The notes under the pieces were generated by a model. It saw only the letters and a program-made list of their open reading frames with translations, did not search any database and was not told the DNA's origin. Positions 17,708 to 26,880 of a DNA stretch of 64,000 bases are shown here, piece after piece; position 1 is the first letter of the stretch, and each line of letters opens with the position of its first letter. The position numbers were made by a program, and so were the translations under genes. The stretch is from Flavobacterium cupriresistens (GTDB taxonomy: Bacteria > Bacteroidota > Bacteroidia > Flavobacteriales > Flavobacteriaceae), in NCBI RefSeq assembly GCF_020911925.1, contig NZ_CP087134.1:2046001-2110000 (forward strand), written 5' to 3'.

Positions 17708-18706
17708 ATGAATCAACACCCAATTTTTTCAGAACATCCCGGTCTGGTTATCGTTTTTGCGATCGCAGTAGTCATCATGCTATTGTTGGATTTAGGAATC
17801 TTCAATAAAAAAAGTCACGTAGTAAGTAATAAAGAAGCAGTAACCTGGTCTTTAGTTTGGATTAGTTTAGCGATGATTTTTAGTGGTTTAGTGTACCACT
17901 TCGCCGGATCGGCAAAATTCTATGAATTTCAATCGGCTTATTGGATTGAAAAAGCACTTTCTGTTGATAATCTTTTTGTTTTCATTTTAGTATTTAAGTT
18001 TTTTGATGTTGCCAATCAAAACAAACATAAAGTTTTGTTCTGGGGAATTATCGGAGCATTAGTTTTAAGAGCCATCTTTATCTTCTCAGGAGCTTTCTTA
18101 ATCGAATTGACCTATTTGAATAAATTGTTAAGCTTTGCAGGAATCCCAGGATTTAAATACGATATCAACCTAATTATGACCGCTTTCGGATTGTTTTTGG
18201 TTTATGCAGGGATCAAATCATGGTCTTCAGGAGATGAGGACGAAGATGAGGATTACAACAATACAAGAGGAGCAAGACTGATTAGAAAGTTTTTCAGTGT
18301 TAGCGATAAGTACGATGGAGATAAATTCTTCACGTATGAAAACGGAAAAAAATTAGCAACACCACTTTTAGTTGTGGTTGCGGTGATTGAATTTACCGAT
18401 TTATTGTTCGCAGTAGATTCTATTCCGGCAATTTTTGCGATATCAAATGACCCGTTTATTCTTTATACTTCAAACATTTTTGCGATTTTAGGACTTAGAG
18501 CATTGTTCTTCTTGTTGGATAATTTCATTCATTTATTCAGTAAATTACAATACGGTTTGGCAATTATTTTATCTTTTATCGGGGTAAAAATGATCATTTC
18601 GCCATTCTATCATGTCGATTCTGTTTACTCTTTATTGGTAATCGGAGGCGTTCTTTTAATTTCGGTTGTGGCTTCGATCATGTTACCGGAGGTTAAAGAA
18701 GCTTAA
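17708..18706 (+). CDS. terC: TerC family integral membrane protein
   Basis: 332 residues with about eight hydrophobic helices. Hallmarks are SAYWIEKALSVDNLFVFILV, the GIIGALVLRAIFIFSGA helix and AVIEFTDLLFAVDSIPAIFAI, with intramembrane acidic residues thought to bind metal ions. An acidic cytoplasmic loop, DEDEDEDYNN, lies near residues 178-187. TerC anchors Ter complexes at the inner membrane and is linked to metal efflux. It is the last gene of the cluster, 31 bp after the kinase, and is followed by a strong terminator. Confidence 0.95.
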   Translation: MNQHPIFSEHPGLVIVFAIAVVIMLLLDLGIFNKKSHVVSNKEAVTWSLVWISLAMIFSGLVYHFAGSAKFYEFQSAYWIEKALSVDNLFVFILVFKFFDVANQNKHKVLFWGIIGALVLRAIFIFSGAFLIELTYLNKLLSFAGIPGFKYDINLIMTAFGLFLVYAGIKSWSSGDEDEDEDYNNTRGARLIRKFFSVSDKYDGDKFFTYENGKKLATPLLVVVAVIEFTDLLFAVDSIPAIFAISNDPFILYTSNIFAILGLRALFFLLDNFIHLFSKLQYGLAIILSFIGVKMIISPFYHVDSVYSLLVIGGVLLISVVASIMLPEVKEA

Positions 18707-18750
18707 TTTTAAGAAGAGGTTTTTAAAACCACAAAGAATATAAACATATT

Positions 18751-18796
18751 AAAAAACGGATTGGAAATTACATGTAATTTTCAATCCGTTTTTTTG
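18751..18796 (+). terminator. Terminator at the end of the Ter cluster
   Basis: AACGGATTG-GAAAATTA-type arms around a central ACATGT are followed by seven T. An open frame at 18761-18967 overlaps this hairpin and is not treated as a gene. Confidence 0.85.
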
Positions 18797-18855
18797 TACG
18801 GGAGAATATTGCAAAAGCTATTGTTTTTCAACGTAGAAACTTCAATTAATTGTTA

Positions 18856-18863
18856 TACTTTTG
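18856..18863 (+). promoter_or_regulatory. Possible Bacteroidota -7 promoter element for the ABC-F gene
   Basis: TACTTTTG fits the TAnnTTTG -7 consensus of Bacteroidota sigma-A promoters and lies 114 bp before the ATG. A matching TTTG at the expected distance upstream is not clear, so the call is tentative. Confidence 0.4.
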
Positions 18864-18976
18864 CACTTTCAAAACGTATCGTAAAAAAGGTTGTTTTTTC
18901 AACCCGTTTACACGTTAATTTAATAAATAACAATGGTTTATTCAGCCATTGTCGCATACAACAATAGTCATACATT

Positions 18977-20890
18977 ATGCTTAATATACACAATTTGTCG
19001 GTTTCTTTTGGAGGAACATTTTTATTTGAAGAAGTTACTTTTCGTTTAGGAGCAGGAGACCGCGTAGGTCTTGTTGGTAAAAACGGTGCAGGTAAATCGA
19101 CAATGCTTAAAATGTTAGCGAGAGATTTTGCTCCGGATTCAGGAGTTATTTCTCAGGAAAAAGATATCCGAATGGGGTTTTTACGCCAGGATATTGATTT
19201 CGAACAAGGAAGAACCGTATTGGAAGAAGCTTATGAAGCTTTTACTGAGATTAAAATTGTAGAAAAAAAGTTAGAAGAAATCAATCATCAATTGGTGACC
19301 AGAACCGATTATGAAAGTGAAGAATACAGCCAAATCATTGAAGATTTATCTGATTATACACATCGTTTTGACCTTTTAGGAGGTTATAACTATGTGGGAG
19401 ATACAGAGAAAATTCTTTTAGGATTAGGTTTCAAAAGAGAAGTATTTAATAACCAAACCGAGACTTTTTCGGGAGGTTGGAGAATGCGTATCGAGTTGGC
19501 GAAGTTATTATTACAATCCAATGATGTATTGTTACTGGATGAGCCTACCAACCACTTAGATATCGAAAGTATCATTTGGTTAGAAAGTTTCCTTCGTAAT
19601 TATCCGGGAGTTGTGGTAATTGTATCGCACGATAAAATGTTTTTGGATAATGTGACCAATCGTACGATCGAAATTTCGTTAGGAAAAGCATACGATTTCA
19701 ATAAACCATATTCTCAGTATTTGGAATTGCGTCACGAAATCCGTGAGAAACAATTGGCAACTCAAAAGAACCAAGCCAAGAAGATTGAAGAAACAGAAAA
19801 ATTAATCGAGAAATTCCGTGCGAAAGCTTCAAAAGCTTCGATGGCGCAATCGTTGATTAAAAAATTAGATAAAGTAGAACGAATCGAAGTTGACGAAGAC
19901 GATAATTCAGTAATGAATATTTCTTTCCCTGTTTCAAAAGAACCAGGAAAAGTAGTCGTTGAAGCAGAGAATGTTACTAAAAGTTATGGCGATAAAGTAA
20001 TCCTAAAAGAGATTAGTCTATTGGTAGAACGCGGTAGTAAAATTGCCTTTGTTGGACAAAATGGACAAGGTAAGTCTACTTTTATCAAAGCATTGGTTAA
20101 TGAATTTGAATACCAGGGAAATATTAAGTTAGGACACAACGTTCAGTTGGGTTATTTTGCCCAAAATCAAGCAGAATATCTGGATGGTGAAATCACCTTA
20201 CTTCAAACCATGGAAGATGCTGCAACAGATACGAACCGTTCTAAAGTTCGTGATATGTTAGGATCATTTTTATTCCGTGGTGACGATGTAGAGAAAAAAG
20301 TAAAAGTACTTTCAGGAGGAGAGCGTAACCGTTTGGCACTTTGTAAATTATTGTTACAGCCTATCAACGTATTGTTAATGGATGAGCCGACGAATCACTT
20401 AGACATCAAATCTAAGAACGTTCTGAAAGCGGCACTTCAAAAATTCGGTGGTACTTTATTATTGGTTTCTCACGATAGAGATTTCCTTCAGGGAATGTCG
20501 AATATCGTTTATGAATTTAAAGACCAGAAAATAAAAGAATATCTAGGTGATATCAACTATTTCTTAGAGCAACGCAATCTTGAAAACATGCGTGAAGTCG
20601 AGAAAAAAGACGTTGCAAAAGTAGCTGCTCCAAAAGAAAACAACAAGACTTCATACGAAGATCAGAAAAAAGGAAAAGCACTGCAAAACAGATTAAGTAA
20701 AATCGAAAGTCAAATCAAACAATTAGAAAAAGACATTCAACACGACGATAAAATGTTGACTTCTAATTACGACAAACATATAGAAGATGCTTCCTTTTTT
20801 AAGGCTTACAACAAGAAAAAAGCAGATCTTGACCAGTTACTATTAGATTGGGAAATCGTTCAGGAAGAGATTGATAATTTTAGTGTCTAG
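18977..20890 (+). CDS. ABC-F family ATP-binding protein (translation/ribosome factor type)
   Basis: 637 residues with two ABC ATPase domains and no membrane segment. Walker A motifs are GLVGKNGAGKST (about 33) and FVGQNGQGKST (about 355). Signatures are FSGGWRMR and LSGGERNR, each followed by LLLDEPTNHLD or LLMDEPTNHLD. The linker between domains is charged and helical (the P-site tRNA interaction motif of ABC-F proteins). The C-terminal ~80 residues form a coiled coil, as in Uup-type proteins. ABC-F proteins act on the ribosome or, for Uup, on DNA structures; which applies here is not decided by sequence. It is a single-gene unit ended by a terminator. Confidence 0.93.
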   Translation: MLNIHNLSVSFGGTFLFEEVTFRLGAGDRVGLVGKNGAGKSTMLKMLARDFAPDSGVISQEKDIRMGFLRQDIDFEQGRTVLEEAYEAFTEIKIVEKKLEEINHQLVTRTDYESEEYSQIIEDLSDYTHRFDLLGGYNYVGDTEKILLGLGFKREVFNNQTETFSGGWRMRIELAKLLLQSNDVLLLDEPTNHLDIESIIWLESFLRNYPGVVVIVSHDKMFLDNVTNRTIEISLGKAYDFNKPYSQYLELRHEIREKQLATQKNQAKKIEETEKLIEKFRAKASKASMAQSLIKKLDKVERIEVDEDDNSVMNISFPVSKEPGKVVVEAENVTKSYGDKVILKEISLLVERGSKIAFVGQNGQGKSTFIKALVNEFEYQGNIKLGHNVQLGYFAQNQAEYLDGEITLLQTMEDAATDTNRSKVRDMLGSFLFRGDDVEKKVKVLSGGERNRLALCKLLLQPINVLLMDEPTNHLDIKSKNVLKAALQKFGGTLLLVSHDRDFLQGMSNIVYEFKDQKIKEYLGDINYFLEQRNLENMREVEKKDVAKVAAPKENNKTSYEDQKKGKALQNRLSKIESQIKQLEKDIQHDDKMLTSNYDKHIEDASFFKAYNKKKADLDQLLLDWEIVQEEIDNFSV

Positions 20891-20938
20891 GTTTTAGTCT
20901 CGGTCTCAGTTTACAGTCTCAGTCACAGTTTTAGTTTA

Positions 20939-20984
20939 CAGATTTTCTATGGTACAATTATTCATAGAAAATCTGTTTTTTTTT
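20939..20984 (+). terminator. Terminator after the ABC-F gene
   Basis: A perfect 13-bp stem, CAGATTTTCTATG / CATAGAAAATCTG, is followed by nine T. Confidence 0.9.
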
Positions 20985-21000
20985 AACAGATTTCTCATCT

Positions 21001-21065
21001 GTCAGGCTGAGCGAAGTCGAAGCCCCCTTTTTACCTAAACAGCCCTTCGACTTCGCTCAGGGTGA
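21001..21065. repeat. Dispersed hairpin repeat (CTGAGCGAAGTCGAAG family), copy 1
   Basis: The ends GTCAGGCTGAGCGAAGTCGAAG and CTTCGACTTCGCTCAGGGTGAC are inverted around a short CCTTTTTACCTAAACAG centre. A second copy in the opposite orientation lies at 29499-29561. The element is between the ABC-F terminator and the 3' end of the App1-like gene. Confidence 0.85.
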
Positions 21066-21094
21066 CAATCGAATAAAAAAAAAGCATCTCGCAA

Positions 21095-22057
21095 TCACTT
21101 AATAATCCCAATAGATTTAGAATGCATAATAGCTTCGCTGCTGTCCTTAAAATAACAAACCGCAATGTCTAAACCTTCCAGATTTTTGAGAATGGTTTTG
21201 GTCGTTTCTTTTTTATTTTTGCCCGTTTGTCTGATGTAAACCGCTTTTACGGTTACGGGAAATATTTTACAAATGCGTTCGTACAAAACAGGATCATGTT
21301 GCGAATCATCTCCCAAGAGAACATACTGTAGATTGGGGTAGAACTCTAAAACATGTTTGATCTTGTCAAATTTATGATCGTGATTGCCTCTGCCGCTCAT
21401 AAAAAAATCAGTGATTCCGGTTTTGATATCCTTCAATAAAATAACAGCTCTGGGCAGTCGGTGTATTTTGGTGAATTTTACGATGAAATTGTATAAATTC
21501 CATTCACTGCTGGAAACAAAAAAAAAGGCGTTTTTTTCTTCTTTATTGTTTCTTCCGGCAGAACTTAAAGCCTGGTAATGCGGAACGACATCATTAAAAA
21601 CCTTTCTGTCGTTGACATTTTTAAATAAAAGAATGTATATTTTTCGGAAGACATTTCGCGTATGAGAAATCAAAAAAGTATCATCAATGTCGGATATGAT
21701 TCCAAGATTGCCTTCGTGAGGCCTTATAAAACTGCCTTTTGCGGTTATGGTTTCTGATTTGTATCGGATGCTGACCTCATATTCCATCCACCCAAAATTA
21801 GGCTCATCCTGAATTGGAATACAAAATTTGAAATAACCATCATCGAGTGTTTTCGAGTGAATTTCCTGATGACCGAATTTTAGGTAGACATCAAAATTCC
21901 GAATGGTTTTTATCCGAAATAAGTTGACGATAGAAGTAGCGTTTTTGAAGTTTTTCTTCTGAAAATCATAATCATACAATGTTTTAAAGACATGCCCCAT
22001 CACGATTAATTCCTGATCATTAGCATAACCCCGGTATAATTGTAGAATTGGCTTCAT
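21095..22057 (-). CDS. App1-like phosphatase (DUF2183 family)
   Basis: 320 residues. The catalytic signature SDIDDTFL at 122-129 gives the DxDxT motif (D123, D125, T127) of App1-type phosphatidate phosphatases within the HAD superfamily. An N-terminal beta domain (about 1-115) precedes it. LLGDDSQHDPVLYERI near residue 253 matches the second acidic motif. GRGNHDHKFDKI is the basic segment typical of the family. In yeast App1 acts on phosphatidate; the bacterial substrate is unknown. No signal peptide. It is divergent from the lipid kinase gene 63 bp away, so a shared regulatory region and a lipid theme are plausible. Confidence 0.85.
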   Translation of the reverse strand: MKPILQLYRGYANDQELIVMGHVFKTLYDYDFQKKNFKNATSIVNLFRIKTIRNFDVYLKFGHQEIHSKTLDDGYFKFCIPIQDEPNFGWMEYEVSIRYKSETITAKGSFIRPHEGNLGIISDIDDTFLISHTRNVFRKIYILLFKNVNDRKVFNDVVPHYQALSSAGRNNKEEKNAFFFVSSSEWNLYNFIVKFTKIHRLPRAVILLKDIKTGITDFFMSGRGNHDHKFDKIKHVLEFYPNLQYVLLGDDSQHDPVLYERICKIFPVTVKAVYIRQTGKNKKETTKTILKNLEGLDIAVCYFKDSSEAIMHSKSIGIIK

Positions 22058-22120
22058 TAATTGTGTACTTTTATATAAAGTTGGAAATTAATTATTTTAA
22101 TCGGTTTTAGAAATTAAATT

Positions 22121-22990
22121 TTGAAAAAGAATATTGTTTTTGTTGTAAATCCTATTTCGGGTGATTTGGATAAGTCAGATTTAATGGAGGCTGTCTATGA
22201 GTTTTCGATCACAAATAACTTCAATTTGGTGGTGTATGAAACCACAGGCCAGTCCGATGTAAAAGCGATACAATTGCTTTATGAGCAATGCAGTCCCCAA
22301 AGAATTGTTGTGGCTGGTGGTGACGGAACTATAAAAATGGTTGCCGAAGCAATGGAGCAATACGATATTGTAATTGGTATTTTGCCCGCCGGTTCTGCCA
22401 ATGGTTTGTCTGTCGATTTAAATTTACCGGATTCAACAGAAGAGAATCTGGAAATTGCTTTTCTGCATTCGTATATGGAAATAGATATGATTTCTATTAA
22501 CGGCAAGAAGAGCATTCACTTGAGTGATATTGGAATCAATGCTGATTTAGTAAAAAACTACGAAGAAAGTAATTGGAGAGGCATCTGGGGCTACGCTTTG
22601 CAGGCCTACACGACGCTGGTGGATTCCAATGATCCTTTTGTTGCCACAATTACGACTAATAAAGAAACAAGCGAACACACGGCAAGAATGATTGTCATTG
22701 CGAACTCTCAGAAATACGGAACAGGTGTTACGATCAATCCTCACGGAGCAATGAACGACGGTAAGTTTGAATTGGTAATTCTTAAAAGCCTCGATTTATT
22801 ATTGCTTGGAAAGATTATTACCGGAAATATGCCCATTGATTCCGAGGATATTGTGATCATTTCGACCGATAAAGCCACTATTAAAACCAATTATCCGGTT
22901 AATTTTCAGATTGACGGGGAGTATTGCGGCGCACAGACTTCTTTAGACATTCATATTCTGCACAAACAAATGAAAATAGCCGTTCCTTAA
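22121..22990 (+). CDS. Diacylglycerol kinase-like lipid kinase
   Basis: 289 residues from a TTG start; no in-frame ATG lies upstream. The N-terminal KNIVFVVNPISGD is the usual opening, and VVAGGDGTIK (64-73) is the nucleotide-binding GGDGT motif of the DagK/YegS/sphingosine-kinase family. GILPAGSANGLS matches the GTxN substrate-loop region, with SAN instead of TGN. PVNFQIDGEYCG is the family's C-terminal DGE motif. The exact lipid cannot be named. It is divergent from the App1-like phosphatase and convergent with the acyltransferase-like gene, 2 bp apart at the stops. Confidence 0.88.
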   Translation: MKKNIVFVVNPISGDLDKSDLMEAVYEFSITNNFNLVVYETTGQSDVKAIQLLYEQCSPQRIVVAGGDGTIKMVAEAMEQYDIVIGILPAGSANGLSVDLNLPDSTEENLEIAFLHSYMEIDMISINGKKSIHLSDIGINADLVKNYEESNWRGIWGYALQAYTTLVDSNDPFVATITTNKETSEHTARMIVIANSQKYGTGVTINPHGAMNDGKFELVILKSLDLLLLGKIITGNMPIDSEDIVIISTDKATIKTNYPVNFQIDGEYCGAQTSLDIHILHKQMKIAVP

Positions 22991-22992
22991 AA

Positions 22993-24138
22993 TTATTTAA
23001 AAGGATTTCTTTCTTTCCATTCCGTTTTAGGCTCTAAGTAATCAAATAGTTTACCGATGTTTTTATTGATTAAAGCATTGCTGTGGGTGATTAAACCGTA
23101 CATTTTTACTGGTTTAGCGCCTACGGAACTTTTTATTTCGAGGGCAGTTCTGGCAAATACAACTTCCGAAAATCCATGATTGATGGAATAAGCGATCATA
23201 TCATAAAGCATGTTGAGGTATAGCATTTTATCACGCTGAATGCTCTCGTCATAGCCTAGGAAATAGGTGTCCATCACAGCGCCATTTTGAATCAAAGTAT
23301 TGAATCCGATTAACTTTTCATCTAAAAAATAACCATAAAAAAGAAAGTCTTCTTTCATGATTTCTTTAAAAGTGCGGAAATGATTTTTAGCCAGAAAAAA
23401 AGTGTTGAAAGGCGCATTTTTTGCTACATGAAAATAGAGATCATAAATCGTATCTTCATATTTTATGATGTCTTCCAGAGACATTTTTTGTTTTTCGATT
23501 CCTTCTGCTTTTTTGCGGGCGCGTTTGTATTGGTCGCGATATTTTTTAGAAAGTGCTTCAATATAATCCTGTTCCGTTTTCCAATTCGAATTGATTTCAA
23601 AAATCATATTGGGCTGCGTAGAGAAGGTAAAGTTGTTTTTGAATTCACTTTTTAAAGGCTCAATCTCACTTTCTGTAAAGTCTTTTATACTGGTAATATG
23701 AACTTTCTTCCCTTTTGCTCTAAGCTCTTTTTTGAGTTCAGTGATGGCTTTATGGAGTGTTTTAATCACTTTTGCCTGATTTGCATTTTCAGCAATCGAA
23801 AAAGCATTTTGTCCCGTAAGCATATTGTTGCCCACAAACAAAACATGCGAAGCAAAATTCTTGAATGCAAAATTACGAACTGATGTTTTTAAGCACTGAT
23901 CCCGTTCTCCAAAAGATTCGAGTTTTTCTGCGAAAATAAATTGAGTTAAAGCGATTCCGATTAGATTGTCATTTTTAAAAATTCCGATAAAATGACAAAG
24001 CATATTGGCCGGAGAAGATTTTTCGAGTACTTCGAGATATTTCCGGGTCAGAAAGATGTTTTCGGTGGTTAGCGCATCCCATTCTAAAGGCAGTGATGAA
24101 GCGCTATTGTATAGTTGGAAAGTATAAGTTGTACTCAA
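22993..24138 (-). CDS. GNAT/FemAB-like acyltransferase
   Basis: 381 residues without signal peptide or membrane helix. The layout is a double GNAT-like fold: an N-terminal half with PLEWDALTTENIFLTRKYL and LIGIALTQF, and a C-terminal half with SKKYRDQYKRARKKAEGIEK followed by YGYFLDEKLIGFNTLIQNG and DTYFLGYDE. This matches the GNAT_acetyltr/FemAB-like group, which transfers acyl or aminoacyl groups in cell-envelope pathways. The substrate is not evident. A terminator belonging to the next gene lies just upstream at 24207-24242. Confidence 0.72.
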   Translation of the reverse strand: MSTTYTFQLYNSASSLPLEWDALTTENIFLTRKYLEVLEKSSPANMLCHFIGIFKNDNLIGIALTQFIFAEKLESFGERDQCLKTSVRNFAFKNFASHVLFVGNNMLTGQNAFSIAENANQAKVIKTLHKAITELKKELRAKGKKVHITSIKDFTESEIEPLKSEFKNNFTFSTQPNMIFEINSNWKTEQDYIEALSKKYRDQYKRARKKAEGIEKQKMSLEDIIKYEDTIYDLYFHVAKNAPFNTFFLAKNHFRTFKEIMKEDFLFYGYFLDEKLIGFNTLIQNGAVMDTYFLGYDESIQRDKMLYLNMLYDMIAYSINHGFSEVVFARTALEIKSSVGAKPVKMYGLITHSNALINKNIGKLFDYLEPKTEWKERNPFK

Positions 24139-24206
24139 AAGTAGATGCTAATTTTGTCAAAATTAGATAATATTTATAAGAACCAATCCTGTTTAAGTTA
24201 TTATTA

Positions 24207-24242
24207 AGAAAAACCCGTTTGACTTTTGATTTCAAACGGGTT
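24207..24242 (-). terminator. Terminator after the DUF1761 gene
   Basis: Read on the minus strand, AACCCGTTTGA pairs with TCAAACGGGTT and is followed by TTTTC. It lies 17 bp downstream of the DUF1761 stop codon. Confidence 0.8.
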
Positions 24243-24258
24243 GTGTTCTTTTATGTGG

Positions 24259-24747
24259 TTAGGCAAATGCACAAACGATTCCACCCATTAAAGTCAGTGT
24301 GACGATCCAGAATCCGGCGTGAATCAAAATGTATTTCCATGATTTTCTTTCGAATAGCGAATTAATCCCAACTACGGGAAAAGCAAAAAACAGGCCTGAG
24401 ATAAAACCGTGCAGCGCACCGTGTTTAAAAGTACGATAAGCCGTTCCGTAATCTGCCATAAAAGCGGCAAACGATGGTTTTGCACTGGCGATCAACGGAG
24501 GGCCGCCGACCATTCCTACTGCTCCGGATTGATGAATAGTCAATGCCATTAAAACGATGGTAATCATTAGCGAAAAAACATATGTTAATCCGAAAATTTT
24601 AAGCATGTTTCCGGTTCGAAGGACCTCTTCGGTCAGATTACTTTCTCTCATCCATACTGTTCCAAAGACTTTTGGATGATACCAGATAAAACCAACGACA
24701 AGTGTCATGATAGCAGCAACTAGTAGTGCAATAAAGTTAATTTCCAT
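24259..24747 (-). CDS. DUF1761 family membrane protein
   Basis: 162 residues with four hydrophobic helices. The first contains AAIMTLVVGFIWYHPKVFG, whose WYHPKVFGTVWMRE segment is the DUF1761 signature. The remaining helices flank a loop with FMADYGTAYRTFKHGALHGF. The function of the family is unknown; the protein should sit in the inner membrane. It is a single gene with its own terminator. Confidence 0.85.
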   Translation of the reverse strand: MEINFIALLVAAIMTLVVGFIWYHPKVFGTVWMRESNLTEEVLRTGNMLKIFGLTYVFSLMITIVLMALTIHQSGAVGMVGGPPLIASAKPSFAAFMADYGTAYRTFKHGALHGFISGLFFAFPVVGINSLFERKSWKYILIHAGFWIVTLTLMGGIVCAFA

Positions 24748-24928
24748 AATATGAGGTTTTTATGATTAGTTAGTCAAATTTAATCAAATAAAGTAAAACT
24801 TTTGGAAATTTGTAATAAGTAGTATAAATAACGTTAATAAATTACTTATTAACACTTTATCGACATTATGTGCTTTATGTCTGTAAAATGTATAATTTTA
24901 TTCCTGAAAACAAACCCCCAAATCTGTT

Positions 24929-25786
24929 ATGAAAAGTTATATCACTCTTTTTTTAGCACTTGTTTTTTCTCTAAATATTTTTGCAGATACTGTTTCGGAC
25001 AAAGAAAAAGATGCCCTTATTAAGTTGTACCATGCTACTAATGGATCACAATGGAAAATAAAATGGGATTTGTCATTATCAGTAGCTACATGGTATGGAG
25101 TAACAGCTGAAAACGGAAAAGTTGTCGGGCTTAATTTGGCCAACAATAATTTGCAGGGAGAATTACCCGGTGAGTTTTACGATTTAGTAAATCTGATTGC
25201 CGTCGATTTGCATGAAAATGGACTGAAAGGACAACTTCCTGTAGCAATTCAAAATCTGAAGGAGCTTGAAGTTCTCGATGTTTCATTAAATGAGCTGTCA
25301 GGAACATTACCGGCTTCGATTTGCGAATTAAAAAAACTGAAAAATTTAGAGCTTTTTGCTAATAAAATTTCAGGAGAATTGCCAATAGAGATTGGAAAAT
25401 TAAAGCAGTTAGAAATACTGTCGTTGTTTAATAATGAACTGGAAGGGCAACTGCCGGGTTCTTTATATAAAATTCAGACATTGAAGGTATTGCTGCTCAA
25501 TAATAATAAGATGTCCGGGAACTTAAGTAATGAAATACTTAATTTTTCTGCTCTTGAAAATCTGAGTCTGTTTGACAATAGTTTTGGAGGTGAAATTCCA
25601 AAAGGACTGGAAAAGTTACATAATTTGTCTGAAATGAATCTTTCATACAATAAATTTGAAGGAACCGTTTCTAAAAACTTGGTGTTATTAGACGCACTGA
25701 ATATGACGATGTTTGACGAAAACGGAGATCCGGTTTTGTTAGAAATTAATAATGAAAAAGAAACTACAATTGTTACCCAAAATTAA
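24929..25786 (+). CDS. Secreted leucine-rich-repeat protein
   Basis: 285 residues. An N-terminal signal peptide (MKSYITLFLALVFSLNIFA, likely cut after the Ala) leads to a short cap, SDKEKDALIKLYHATNGSQW, the usual start of bacterial plant-type LRR proteins. About seven to eight repeats of ~24 residues follow (pattern LxxLxxLxLxxNxLxGxLP). No type IX sorting domain or lipobox is seen, so the final location is unclear: periplasm or exported. It may bind proteins or glycans. Transcription ends at the hairpin 25851-25877. Confidence 0.88.
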   Translation: MKSYITLFLALVFSLNIFADTVSDKEKDALIKLYHATNGSQWKIKWDLSLSVATWYGVTAENGKVVGLNLANNNLQGELPGEFYDLVNLIAVDLHENGLKGQLPVAIQNLKELEVLDVSLNELSGTLPASICELKKLKNLELFANKISGELPIEIGKLKQLEILSLFNNELEGQLPGSLYKIQTLKVLLLNNNKMSGNLSNEILNFSALENLSLFDNSFGGEIPKGLEKLHNLSEMNLSYNKFEGTVSKNLVLLDALNMTMFDENGDPVLLEINNEKETTIVTQN

Positions 25787-25850
25787 TCATGCTTATGAAT
25801 GAATTTCACTCTCGTTAAAAAGTTGATTAAATATATTTAGTTAATTGTTG

Positions 25851-25877
25851 AAAACCGTAATTCGTTACGGTTTTTTT
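25851..25877 (+). terminator. Terminator after the LRR gene
   Basis: The arms AAAACCGTAA / TTACGGTTTT enclose a short loop and are followed by a T run. Confidence 0.8.
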
Positions 25878-25910
25878 CTGCCCAAAAGTGATTGGAGTAA
25901 GGAATTGTTA

Positions 25911-26256
25911 TGAACACGAATTACACGAATTTTCACTAATCAATTCGCGCAATTTGTGGCGTTTTTTTTGAAGCTAAATTTTATGGAATGTTTTTATGAA
26001 CACGAATTACACGAATTTTCACTAATCAATTCGTGTTAATTCGTGTAATTCGTGTTTTTTTTTAGGTTAGACTTTATCGGGATGTTTTTATAGCCACGAA
26101 TCTCACAAATTTCCACTAATCAATTCGTGTTAATTCGTGTAATTCGTGTTTTTTTTTAAGTTAGACTTTATCGGGATGTTTTTATAGCCACGAATCTCAC
26201 AAATTTCCACTAATCAATTCGTGTTAATTCGTGCAATTCGTGTTTTTTTTTAGGTC
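25911..26256. repeat. Four tandem hairpin repeats (ACGAATTACACGAATT family)
   Basis: Units begin at about 25911, 25997, 26091 and 26185 (spacing 86, 94 and 94 bp). Each has a left arm of the type CACGAATyTCACrAATTT, a common centre CACTAATCAATTCG, a right arm AATTCGTGTAATTCGTG and a T8-T10 run. The third and fourth units are nearly identical, which points to recent duplication. No gene is seen between 25787 and 26574. Confidence 0.88.
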
Positions 26257-26328
26257 AAACTTTATCCGTATGAAAAGAAGACTCGAATGAAAGATTTCGT
26301 CACTCTGTAGAAAAAAGTAATCCTTTCA

Positions 26329-26382
26329 ATCCTTTTAATCTGTGGCAGATCTTTTTTTTATTTCGCCACAGATTAAAAGGAT
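26329..26382. repeat. Hairpin with a 19-bp stem (CCACAGATTAAAAGGATT type)
   Basis: AATCCTTTTAATCTGTGGC is the exact reverse complement of GCCACAGATTAAAAGGATT. The loop is T-rich. It follows the four-unit repeat directly and belongs to the same class of intergenic hairpins. Confidence 0.85.
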
Positions 26383-26574
26383 TTTTCTGGTTTGTGGTCT
26401 TGTGCTTTTGACTAGACAGAAATCTTCATAAAGACGCTGCAACTTTTGGACATGATTTAAATAACATTTATTTTTGAAGCGATTTTTTATTCATTTGCTT
26501 TTTTTTCATAACTTTAGTTATCAATGTTGGGATGAAAAATAAAATCTTAAATTAACCCTTTTAATTATAAAATT

Positions 26575-26880
26575 ATGGTAGTACAATATAAAGGTGAACA
26601 ATACGGAAAGGAGACACAATTTACAATAAGAATCATTGGTAATAACCTTTCTAAAAGCAGTTCAAATTATCAAATAGATTTATTGGTAGGTGACAAGCAA
26701 TTGCCAACTTTTACCACGTCTATTCACCAGAGTTTATCAAATTGCCTGAAAGAGATCTATTTGTTCAGAAAACATAACGGGATTAAATTTGATGCTTCTT
26801 CTGAAGTAATAAATCCTAAATTAGTGCCTTACGATAAGGTTTTGTACGATTATAATAAGTATGCTTTGTTTATGGCTTAG
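26575..26880 (+). CDS. Small hypothetical protein
   Basis: 101 residues from an ATG. It is predicted to be mostly beta in the first half (QYKGEQYGKETQFTIRIIGN, YQIDLLVGDKQLP) with a helix around HQSLSNCLKEIYLFRKHN. No signal peptide, membrane helix or recognised domain. Composition and start context look like a real gene. It is isolated between two repeat-rich gaps and the neighbours give no clue to function. Confidence 0.6.
   Translation: MVVQYKGEQYGKETQFTIRIIGNNLSKSSSNYQIDLLVGDKQLPTFTTSIHQSLSNCLKEIYLFRKHNGIKFDASSEVINPKLVPYDKVLYDYNKYALFMA

Noticed and set aside
5466..18706. Reading the Ter cluster as plain tellurite resistance
   Set aside because: The family name comes from a laboratory phenotype. 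The vWA, phosphatase and kinase genes point to a signalling and stress system, so resistance to tellurite is not assumed.
18761..18967. 68-codon open frame after terC
   Set aside because: It overlaps the terC terminator and the probable promoter of the ABC-F gene, and its composition is that of noncoding AT-rich DNA.
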